64,000 bases of DNA, from assembly GCA_002633025.1 (NCBI GenBank), contig NMRB01000081.1:127769-191768 (forward strand). Direction: 5' to 3'. Below the pieces are notes generated by a model, which worked only from the letters and a program-made list of their open reading frames with translations, had not been told where the DNA came from and ran no database searches. Positions 11,923 to 22,400 of the stretch are shown in pieces. Source of the stretch: Notospermus geniculatus (Eukaryota > Nemertea > Pilidiophora > Heteronemertea > Lineidae). The translations under genes and the position numbers were made by a program. Each line of letters opens with the position of its first letter. The stretch's first letter is position 1.

Positions 11923-13843
11923 TCACGTTCAAGATGCCATATTTTAGACCATTTAGCGTATTCCGATCTTCAGGTGTTCACTCACTGTTACCTCTCTTAC
12001 TCTTTCTGATTTCGAGAGTGTCAGCTGGCCAACAATTCACATTGGTGGAAAAGTTTGCAAAGTGGCAAGTGAGGAGGTTATGGAGAATGCCACCAGCAAT
12101 GTGTGGAGTCCAAAGAACGCCACCACCAGCAATGTGTGGGGTCCAGTATTCAATAATTTGTAGGGTTCTGCCCAGTGTTTCTGACCTGTTCTACTCTCTA
12201 CCAGGAACCTGAGGTAGTACAACTTAGTGATGGGTGTCGCCACCCAGTACCGGGGTAAATTCAGCATGATAAAGATTATCTGGGATTACCAGTACCGGTA
12301 CGCCAACAACAACAAATGAAAATCCCTAGTCGTGCCATGGCTGTGGTCTTCAGCAGTGATAGACCTCCTGCCTTGAGCTCTGCTATAATTTGGGCATTTA
12401 TTCAGTGATTGTGCCACATATCACTGTTTTGGTCATTCCTTTAAGAGTAGGCTTCTAATACAAATGATAATTTAGTACTGGTAATAGTATCTGTAGTTAA
12501 GCTGAAGAAAGCTTCTTGTTTTATGTAGCAGGCATGAGAATCAAACGATGAAAGAAGCACAAAAGATTATTATTGTTCCCAGGAATAAGTATTCCTTTTG
12601 TTACTTAAAAAATAAGCCTTGTATTTCTATTTTTCCATCAAAAGTAATCATTCCACGCTGTTTCTTCCTCATTTTGTACAGTAAAAAGATATTATTTGGT
12701 GCTTTACCTGCCTTGGACAGTGACATTGCTTATGTGCTTGTTGCAGGCAAGTAATGGTCTGCCTTTGACATATAATCATTCTAAATTCCAATGCTGTTCA
12801 GTTTAATCTGGTGTTGAGGGTATGGCAAGCCGTTATATACCATATTCAATAAGAGTGAAAATTAACTGCATAACAGCAGATATTAATCTATAATTTCACA
12901 CGGTGTATCAGGCACATACATGTAATTTAATTGGGTTTCTGTATTTTTTGTGATGACTGATGAATGCCTGCATTGCATTTTATTTTATACAACACTAAAT
13001 GCATGAATGATTGTAAAATTATTATCTGAGTTATTAGTGCCCATGGGAGTACATGTATTATTTTTAAATAAGAAATTCGATCACAATAAATAGAGCGGTA
13101 TTCGTCTTTGAGACAAAATCTGACAAGAACAATGTTCAATCATTGAGTGAGTATGAAGACACAATTTCTAGATCCTGTAGGTCAGTTACCGGTAATTAAG
13201 GTTTAGGTGTGTAGTGCAAATGGCAAACAAAGGGTATGAAGTCAGTCAGTTCCTGTTGAATTACATCTATCGGGGATTAGATGTAGTTCAGAAGAAATGA
13301 TAAAGTTGTTATTTACAAGGTTGTTTTCTGGCTGTACAGTAAGAATTTGGTTTTGTTCCTAGCCGTATAGCTACTCATGACATGTCTTACTGTGGTGTAA
13401 TGATCATTCACGTCCAAATTGGGGCAGTTTTCATGACTAATGATATTTTATTCAATTCCATTTATCAGTTAATATTGAGAAACATTATTTGAAAAGTATT
13501 GACCATTGAGTAAGAAAAAGCTTCCGACAACAACTCTCAAATTTGATTGAGGATCATTCAGTGTAGGAGGAACGGAATTTTGTTTTTTTGGTGCATATCA
13601 AAAATTAATGTTGCAGATGGTGCGAGATGTATGTATAAAATCATTGTCTTCGTCTGATTAGATTGTTGGTGCTGTTATGTGCTGTTGTTGTCGTCGGAAC
13701 TTTCAATGATTTTGCAACGGTTTTAGAAAGAGACCTCGAAACTCTATCAAGGGTACTGGACTATCTATGGTCCAATGCACAGTGTATGTAGCATACATTT
13801 TACCATCCATGCACTTTGAAATAGGTCTACATGTATCACCTAA
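11923..13843. other. TAX1BP3 3' UTR and intergenic DNA
   Basis: No coding exon recognised. A candidate polyadenylation signal AATAAA lies at 13085-13090. The rest is A/T-rich with no recognisable gene. Confidence 0.4.
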
Positions 13844-13844
13844 G

Positions 13845-13953
13845 CAGGCCTTTCCGTTTGACGGGCGCGAAAATGCATGCGCCTCGCAAACAATAGAATT
13901 TCCATTGTTTGCGAGGCGCATGCATTTTCGCGCCCGTCAAACGGAAAGGCCTG
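13845..13953. mobile_element. Perfect 109-bp hairpin MITE with 6-bp target duplication
   Basis: The arms are perfectly complementary over 50 bases (left from CAGGCCTTTCCGTTTGACGG, right ending CCGTCAAACGGAAAGGCCTG) around a 9-nt loop AGAATTTCC (13895-13903). The element is flanked by the direct repeat CCTAAG (13839-13844 and 13954-13959), taken as the target site duplication. The perfect arms suggest recent insertion. Confidence 0.85.
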
Positions 13954-14242
13954 CCTAAGCACTGCCTTTCTTTTATTTGTGACTTGTTAAACAAATACAT
14001 GTAGTAGGCCTACAATGTACCAGTATAAAACTGGAAAAGACATACATCTGCAGTTCCTTCTGAGCAACCTGAAGGGCCAGTCATCATGCCAAGACTGAGA
14101 ATATGAAAACACTAATCAAGCATATAAAAATATGACATGTCATACATTCAATGTGTGATCAAACACAATTCATGTTAGGACGACAGGATAGTGAGGCAGT
14201 TCATATTTTGCCATTGACTGAACTTTGTGAATCTCACATTAA

Positions 14243-14525
14243 CCCTTTCACTGCGGCTGACGTGCAGTGCACGTCGTGGCACATGCGCAGTCCAGGGCGG
14301 GTGATGTGCAGTGCACATCATGCCCAATAGCTCTGATACTTGTCACCCACTGGCCGTAGTAGCTTTATAAATGGTATACGCACTTGGGAAACTTTAGTTT
14401 GATCAAGGTACAATAGATGGCGACACTTTTGAATATTTTTGGCGCTGTTGGGAGGGGCCTCCACGGATGAACTGATGCGCAGCACTGCATGGCATTACGT
14501 AATAATGGCTGCCGCAGCAAAAGGG
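14243..14525. mobile_element. MITE flanked by TTAA (piggyBac/Kolobok-like)
   Basis: The ends CCCTTTCACTGCGGC and GCCGCAGCAAAAGGG are inverted repeats, and both abut TTAA (14239-14242 and 14526-14529), the target of piggyBac and Kolobok superfamilies. Inside are palindromes such as GACGTGCAGTGCACGTC. No coding capacity. Confidence 0.75.
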
Positions 14526-15002
14526 TTAATACCGGTACCTGTTTCTATGAAACAACCAATTAGCCATGGTTAGAATAGTTACGTTTCCAGTCAATAGGGA
14601 CCGTTAGCAACATCAAGTTATAGTGACTGAGCCGTGGGCAACGCTTTCCCATATCCTGAAAATGCAAGACCATATCATTAGGTATTTAATTGTAGTATTT
14701 TGTATCTGTCCAAGTCTTTTATCTTTTTATGTTAAAATATAAGATTCTTGTACATGTGAGAAATAAAGTGCATTATTTAATGTAAAGTAATCGTCAATTG
14801 TCGTTAGTCACTGATTACATCTTTGCTAATTGGTGAACGTACTTCGATACCACACACTTTCCTTTAAAAAAATATCGAGTTACAGAGAGCCGAGTAGGCT
14901 GAAAGCTTGCCTCAATAGAAAATATTGAGCAAATACACATACATGTATATGTATGTGATCGGGTCTGTGAAAACCTGGCCGAAGTCGCTGAGGAGTGACA
15001 TA

Positions 15003-15209
15003 CTGTAAACCGTGATATTTTCGCAACGCTAAATGTTCGCGATTTTGGTGATCTACGAATTCGCGAAGAATAAATATTCGCGATTGGAACCCTTCACCTT
15101 CAAAATAATAATAGGAAGAGTAATTTCCGCGCGATTTATGTTCGCGTTTTGACCCTTGAACGCGAAAATCGCGAAAGTAAAACGCACGCGAAAATTTCAC
15201 GGTTTACAG
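15003..15209. mobile_element. MITE with CTGTAAACCGTGA ends
   Basis: CTGTAAACCGTGATATTTTC at the left is mirrored by GAAAATTTCACGGTTTACAG at the right. The interior has repeated TTCGCG/CGCGAA motifs. No TSD is clear. Confidence 0.7.
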
Positions 15210-15609
15210 AAGGCTTTTATCATACCTGCCCTATCGATAAGGCTTTATTTGCCACTAACAGACCGTCGTCTTTTCATTGTAATGACACTCCCTACATAAC
15301 CTATTTCCCCTCTGGTTTCAGTGACTGACCGGGTTTTGCCAGACTTGGTCACATATGACAAAGCAAGGGGAAACCTGCAGTGTCAAAGAGTCACCTTTGT
15401 ATATCACATGAAGAAGGGGTCCAAATAGGGATTGACAGGCCCCAATATGTCCACCACTCTGACACCATCTTCAGAGGACTGGACCCCAGTAGCAGTGATG
15501 TTAGATGAACAGGAGATGACAACATCATTCAACATGTTCAACTGCCCTGGGGCAAAGGGGTAAGAACTAAATCCATGAAGTCAATAAGTGGGTATATGAT
15601 TTAAATGCA

Positions 15610-15615
15610 TTTATT
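15610..15615 (-). promoter_or_regulatory. Polyadenylation signal for HCCS
   Basis: On the minus strand this reads AATAAA, about 150 bases after the HCCS stop codon (15763). Confidence 0.5.
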
Positions 15616-15762
15616 TACAGAAATTTAAAAAAATATTAAATAAGATCACACAATTCTAAGTCCATACATGTAGTTTCCACTTGAGGTCTTCATGATCAAT
15701 CATACATCATATCACTTAGCATTTGGTCAGAGTTCAGTACACATCGTCATTCAATGTACATT

Positions 15763-17310
15763 TCAGCTCTCATCATCCTGCTTCACAGTCCATCGCCACC
15801 AAGCCACTTTCATCCGATCCCAAATGTTCTGCCAAGAGTCCATTGCTGGCCGAACATCCAAAATTGCAAATCGACTAGTATCTGGATTCACCTCGCCGCC
15901 ATCGTAATAATCAATGATGTATCGCACCTCTTTGCCGCAACGATCAACGACCCAGTCATGGCGATCAAACGGCAACTCATAGCTGAAGAAAAGAACAGGT
16001 CAATTTTTTCAGAAGGCAGTAGTTTCAGAAGTACCGGTACCTGCAGGACTGACAAAGCCTAACACTAGAACAAGGTACATGTAGTATCTGCAGGAAGAAA
16101 CCGAAACATACCCCATCCAATGACGAATCCTGGCTCTAGGTGAATAGTCTTTGGCCCTTCCACCAAAACGAACCAGCTGTGGATTCCCGCATTCCCTGAA
16201 AAAAAGAGTTATGGTAATTACAAATACCAGAACAATTTATATACAAGAATGTACTATTGGAAGGCAGGTCTGGCATTCTGAAGAAGGCTAGGCCTACCAA
16301 TCTCCAGATATTTTGCAGGGATGCAATACAGAACGGCATCATGCAGCAGGTTGTTAGACGCCATTCCGCAACCATTTGCTGTGGTCATAGCATCATTTAC
16401 ATCTTTATTCTGTTTTCGTGAGCACAGTATATTACATTCCAAATTCTTACTTTGCATGTAGGGCTTCCCACATAAGAACCTCCTGCCATGCCTGCTCATT
16501 GTTTGCATTGTGAATCCTGATAATGTGGGCCATGTCGTTCGGGCTCAGGTCATCATCTTTCCAACGCCAACCTGGAACAAGACAGTTTTGACTTTAATCA
16601 TTCGACATTCATACACTTAGACAGAATAGGAAAAATTTGTATCTCATCTTCAATAGGAGCTGTCAGTCAGTTGACCACTAGGTGTCACTACGGCCCAATT
16701 CAATGCCTAGCACCTGGAATGTTACCAAATCATTAACTCACCTTTGCGAATCATAGCATTCCAGAACATTTGCTGTGATGGGTAAACCCAATTACCACCT
16801 GTCCCAGCTCGAGGAATGGTTGAGACCTCCCTGTTAGTTGGCAAGAGGAATGGCTGACCTGGCGAGGGCTGCTGGTTTGGTGGTGGCATCTGCATTCAGA
16901 CAAATACAAAATGTCACTTGCAACACTGAGCTACATCACAGAGCTCTGAAATCCTCATATGTAAGTCATTCCATTTGAACAATGAAACATGTCACGACTC
17001 AAACACTCACCATATTCGCTGGATCAATATCATTGCGGTTCACATCAGGAGCGAGTATTTGGTTCCCTTCTTGGTGCATTGGACATTCAGATGGATATGA
17101 CACGGACATTTGCCTCTGATAGTTCTCATTCATTGGACACTCGCTGGGGGGAGTTGCCTGCTGTTTCTGATGCATAGGACATTCTGATGGTATGCTCTGC
17201 AAGTAACTCTGGTCTAAATTCTTACGAGACCTTGGAGTCTGGGTTTGAGCAACTGCAGGATGTGGTGCAGTGAGACTAGCTGCAGCTTCTGTTGATACTG
17301 AGGCACCCAT
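15763..17310 (-). CDS. HCCS: Holocytochrome c synthase (cytochrome c haem lyase)
   Basis: HCCS sits in the mitochondrial intermembrane space and attaches haem covalently to the CXXCH motif of apocytochrome c. Five exons on the minus strand: 17310-17011, 16889-16742, 16571-16451, 16195-16112, 15982-15763, with matching phases and 290 codons (human 268). The N-terminal exon carries three Cys-Pro haem-regulatory motifs (SECPMHQ, SECPMNE, SECPMHQ). Exon 2 holds [13 protein letters not shown]. Exon 3 holds [13 protein letters not shown], whose His is the conserved axial haem ligand, and EALHAK. Exon 4 has [19 protein letters not shown]. Exon 5 has [28 protein letters not shown] and [11 protein letters not shown]. 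All diagnostic blocks are intact. The start is the first ATG of the MGAS reading frame; an AG at 17315-17316 just upstream may end an intron in the 5' UTR. Confidence 0.97.
16652..16711. mobile_element. Solo left end of the AATAGGAGC MITE family (HCCS intron 2)
   Basis: About 60 bases beginning AATAGGAGCTGTCAGTCAG are nearly identical to the left end of elements found around the GPCR cluster (for example 39128, 50019). No right end follows, so this is a truncated copy. Confidence 0.6.
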
Positions 17311-18881
17311 AGCACTGCAAGTAGAATAATGAAATCGAAAGTGAATCCTGTCAATCTACGTGAACTGATCTGAAAATGGACAATATTGGGGCAATTCATT
17401 CCACACTTCCTCACATTTGCATAGCCTTTTGCAAAAGGCCATGGGGATATAAGGCCAAAATAGAAAAAGAGGGCACAGCCAAACAGTGTCACAGGTTAAA
17501 CTGGCTCACGGCTGAAAGAATGAACATGAAGGGAATGAATGAATGAATAAAATTTAATTTCATCAGTAGGCTAGGCCCTAGGCCTAGGGCAGGCCAATTT
17601 GATTTGAATAATACTAAATTAGGGCCTACATTAACATGAGCTTAACAGCTAGTCTCGCGTCACCAGCCTCTCTCTCTTACAGGAGAGAGTCTGGTAGCAA
17701 AGGCCAAAACTTTCGTTACCGCCAGGTGGCGAGTGTCCAGCTCAGAGCATCCGAATCTGATTGGCCAACGGCTGATTAAACATGGCTGCGCCCATGAAAC
17801 GCATGATGAACGAATGAGTCTGAGGGAAAATTTACCTTTTTAGCACGGAAGGAACNTTTCGAGATATTCACAATAAAAGTGCGGCGTGTTTGACTAATTG
17901 ATATGCAAATTTTCGTTATACACTAGTCCCGTGTGGAATAGGCAGGTTGTATCCGGTCGTAGAATCATAACATCTGTGTTATGTTCGGAGACCGGAGTTT
18001 TCGGTCTAGGTTTATCCAGATTGACTTTGATTTCTGGAGAGCATTGTTCGGCGGAACGAGTGTAGAATCCCCTGTCAGTGCCCAAAAAAAGGTCATCGAT
18101 TGACGGAACAAGCCGCATTGTACAATAGGATTCCATTGTGTGCCATGGAGTAACGTCACTTCCGACGGGGGATTCTAAACTTTAGCCTGTTGTTTTTGTT
18201 GAGATCGAGACGTTTGTTTCCGTTGGATCTGAAACCATATGAATGCCTTGTCTGTAATATACTCCTACTACCATGACTACACTGACCTCACAGATGGCGC
18301 TACGAACGCCTGTGCTCATCTGATCTGTGCTTGCCTGCATGCGTGCCGTAGCCGCCCCAACATAAACTGTGCCGTTTCTCAAGAACTAACATCGTTTTCG
18401 CATGATTTGATCGACATTTATGCTTTCTTGTGACTGGAAATCAGCTACACACCGAGTGAGATGCTGTAAATGATGACGAAAAAGATGTTTCGTAAGACTG
18501 TCTCGCACGTGCAGCGTGCACTGTGGACTGGAGACTGGTCCCCTACACTTGTAACATTCGTCCTGATAGCGGGAGTGCAATGAGGGCGAAGAACTAGGCC
18601 ATCCGAAACGGAAGTCGCCAAAGGGTGGGGAGCCACAATCTCGTTCCCAGATCTACCTCATCCGAAGGTATCTCTGGCAAGGGCTACGACCTGACCAAGA
18701 TTTCTGGTCAACCGCTGGCAGCGTGCCAAAATGTTTGTTTCACACAATGTTTCGTTCTTCGATGACTGAAAAACATCATATATGCCTAAAAGGCCATTTA
18801 ATACTCCCAAAACACGAAGTTGTTTGAGTATTAGAGCAATTTCAAACGAATATTTAGCATGGTTTGTTGCGAACATCATCG
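17311..18881. other. Divergent HCCS/SKP2 upstream region
   Basis: This is non-coding as far as I can tell. It includes AGGCCTA-rich DNA (17570-17590), an undetermined base (17856) next to a 35-bp sequence repeated inverted at about 8863-8900, and from 18637 a segment repeated at 55802-56174. Confidence 0.45.
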
Positions 18882-19133
18882 TAGACTGGTCCCCTGTCGT
18901 ATCGCTCCGTTCCTCCACTACTACGACAGGCCGCGTCCGCCATATTTGCCTGTTTTCTGACACACGTATGCAAATGAGCAATAAAGACTTTCAACGTTGC
19001 GGGAGTCTCTAAAAATAGATATGACTCATGGCGCGACCGTTGATGACGTTTGGCTGACCAATCACATGCCGAGTTGGCGTTCAAAATGCCTGTCGTAGTA
19101 GTGAAGCGAGAACTACGACAGGGGACCAGTCTA
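18882..19133. mobile_element. MITE with TAGACTGGTCCCC ends and 9-bp target duplication
   Basis: The ends TAGACTGGTCCCCTGTCG and GACAGGGGACCAGTCTA are inverted, with further inverted CTACTACGACAGG blocks. The direct repeat ACATCATCG (18873-18881 and 19134-19142) flanks it. The 56-kb copy of the surrounding segment has a single ACATCAT at this point, which is the empty site. A 9-bp duplication fits a Mutator-like element. Confidence 0.85.
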
Positions 19134-19177
19134 ACATCATCGCGGCCTCGGCGTGATTCGCCTCAAAATTAGTCGAT

Positions 19178-19189
19178 TGCGCATGCGCA
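19178..19189. promoter_or_regulatory. NRF-1-like site upstream of SKP2
   Basis: TGCGCATGCGCA lies 235 bases before the proposed SKP2 start codon and matches the NRF-1 consensus. Confidence 0.4.
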
Positions 19190-19423
19190 GTATTGCTGAA
19201 GTCGTCAGCCCTTTCCAGTGGTGTTGTAGGAACGTAAACCCACTGGGGACGAGTTTGGGGGAGCCAGTGCCCTCTCCCGAACCGGAGGTCAGAGGCCTGC
19301 TTTCTCTGGGTCCGGCAGAGGCTAGAGGTAGGGCAAGCGGCGGAGTCGGATATGGATCCATGCTCCTGCCTGAACAACTAAAACTAAAACTAAAACTAAC
19401 TAACTCGCGGGCTGGCGGGAAAA

Positions 19424-22400
19424 ATGAAGACATGCAGCATGTCCAACATGTCCAAAGCAAGACAGAGCACACAAATTTTATCAAATAATACGATTTTGAG
19501 GGAAAATGTTCATGCTAATAACAGGTATGCCTGGTCATGTTCTTGATGCTCATCACCCTGTTGTCTTTCCACTTTCAGCTCTCACAGTTTTGCTAGCAAA
19601 CATGAAGAAAGCAAACATGAATGAAGAACAACATTCAACAGCTAGCTGTGCAATGGCAATGCATGATGAGATGAGCATGATTATGCCTATGGGCAGTTAT
19701 AACCGCAAATAAAGACGTTACAAAATGAAGACGTCTTTTGTTGTAATTTTCTCTACTAGGCCTAGACGTTGTGGTGATCTCAAGTCGTAGCTAAGAAAGA
19801 CGACAGGTGGCGCTGCAGTCGTTCACATGATCTTACTTGAGTTGTAGCTAAGAAAGACGTAATGTGGCGTGTCAGCGAAGAATGACGAAAACACCCGAAG
19901 TATTACGAATGATACGGCGCCATCTGTCGTCTTTCTTAGCTACGACTCGAGATCACCACGTCTAGAGAAAGTGCAGCGCCATCTGTCATCTTTCACTTAG
20001 CTACGACTCAAGATCACCACAACGTCTAGAGAAAGTGCAGCGCCATCTGTCGTCTTTCTTAGCTATGACTCGACTCGAGATCACCACAACGTCTAGAGAA
20101 AATTACAGCAAAAGACGTCTTCATTTTGTAACGTCTTTATTTGCGGTTATAACTGCCTATACATGATGTCATGATGTGGATGAGTGACCCAGGTCTGGCC
20201 TGGGGGGTCCAGGGGGACTAGGCGTAGGCCCCTATAGGCTAGGCCTAGGCCGGTCATATGTCAGCCAGGGAGGGTGGATACAGGATTTCGGAAAAAGAAG
20301 AGGGGTGCATATTGTGCTAGAAAAATACTAGAATTTGAAATCTGTGGTGAATTTCAATGATCTAGGCCTAGGCCTATACCTTACTATTGATCTGATGATT
20401 TGCTCCAATAATTAGGCTAGGCATAGGGCCTAGGCTAATACCCCTAGGCCTAGGCCTGCCTACTGGAATATTAATTTCAGAAATTCACGGTCAATTTTGC
20501 AGTAGGCCTAGCTACAGCAGATAGGCCTAGCCTAGCCCTAGGCTAGGGCTCATGCTCATGTAGGCCTATAGGCCTAATAGAGCCTCAAGATGTCACCCGT
20601 ATTTTTTATCATTGTGATTTAGGCTAGGCCTACCTATTGTTGTTGTAGGCCCCTTGTTAGAACTAGCCCTAACTGTGGCATGGGCCAGTGGCCCGTCATT
20701 ACATTTTTTAGCCTACTTTCAGAAAGAAAACGTCTTCCAATGTGAAGTCCAAGAAGTCTCGAAAGTCTTGGGAGATGGAAGATAAAAACACAAGCATGAT
20801 ACTTGAGGAGATGGGAATATCTCTGATTGATGATGACAGTCAAGATCTTTGCCTGGGCCATGGACCAACTCCACCTTGCAGCTGTGATACAGAAAATATA
20901 CACCCTCTGCAGGTACCTAGAGTGGCATTTTAGGGGCCAGTTTGATTTTGAGTTTGAAGTTTGAAATGGAAATCTTTGAACAATTCTTTGGACTTTTGGC
21001 TAAGGCCTGTGAGGTATCTGATGAAATACATGCTTGCTATTTCAGGAATAATTCATGAATCTTGTTCGCTCTCAGTCTCAACAACATTTACAGTACGGTA
21101 TTTTTGATATGTCAGATTGGAATGATGGTTGAATGAAAGATATATGACAGCTCGAATCAATACTTTTTGCCAAAAGTTTTGAGTCCAACTTCCATGTCAA
21201 ATCAGGTTGAAAAAAAAATCATGTTCTGATCTTGTACCAGTTTTTTATATTTTTTGTTTTCAGGGGCCTCACACATTCAGCTTCCTCAACAGCAGCCCAG
21301 GCAGCAGTAACAGTAACACAGACTCAAGTTGTGAAAACCTCTGCAACCCAGAATCTCGCTCTGAGAACTTTGTCATTGATTCTAGTCCAGTTGACCATAT
21401 TTTTGGCATCACAAGAAAAAGGAAGTCATACACTCTCACTGGAGAGGGTGAGTTGGAAGGGAACAGGTCACCGAGCATTAGTAGGCGGGCACAAAGCACC
21501 ATATTGATTTTGAAAAGGTGCAACTGCATCCGATGCATACATTAGGCCTATCCTCCTAACTTCTATGTAAGTGTCCTCAGGAAGCAGCATGAAACTGAGA
21601 TAGCAAGTTAAGTGTTGTTGAGCCATTCTCTGAATTCTATGTTGTTGAGTGGATGGAATCTCTACTCTAGTGCTGTGCTGCTGTTTCCTTCCACTGTGTG
21701 ATGAATTTATGAACATCAATCTTATTCGTGCTTGACTTCCTTTTCAGGTATGATCAATAAATTATCAGATGAAATGGTTCTTGCTATATTCAAATGGTTA
21801 CCAAGATTCATGCTGGTCAGATGTGCGTCTGTTTGTAAAAGATGGCACAGATTAGGGTAAGTTAAGTAAAGCTAAGAATTGGGAGCAGTCTTTAGAGTTG
21901 GTAAAAAATGGCTTGATGATCACAACGGTAGATTTTCTATTAAAAAAAAAGTTTTTCCTGTATCTCTTTAAGGATGGACGAGTCATTGTGGAAACGTTTA
22001 GACCTAGGAAACAAGACCCTCAGTGCAGGAGTTCTCGGGAAGGTGCTGGATCGAGGCGTTTCTATTCTAAGACTAGCAAAAGCAGAGGTGAGAAGGGTTC
22101 ATTTGTTCCCTTCTTGGTAGATATGACATGAACATTAACATCGAAAAGTTCTTGTGTTGTAATTCTCAGAACTCGGCTGAAAGTCCCTATATTTTTTTGC
22201 ATTGAGTGACCTGTTGATGTACAAGTCAGTAATGTTCCTCCCCCTCCCCTAAGTCTCTGAAACAACTTCAGATTATTTAACTGTAACCTCTACACGCCTA
22301 TTTTTTGCAATGTGGCCAAAAGCTCTGAAGCAGCATTATCTTTTCAGATTTCCACACCCATTCACACACTGTCTCAGTTCATCAATTCTGTCAGGTATGT

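Larger units (their letters stand above)
18637..19257 (+). repeat. Segment upstream of SKP2, duplicated at 55.8-56.2 kb
   Basis: From CCCAGATCTACCTCATCCG to CACTGGGGACGAGTTTG this matches 55802-56174 with scattered differences. The copies align end to end except that this one carries an extra 261 bases (MITE 18882-19133 plus one duplicated target). Both contain GCGCATGCGCAGTATT, an NRF-1-like site. It may be part of the SKP2 promoter or an older dispersed repeat. Confidence 0.75.
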
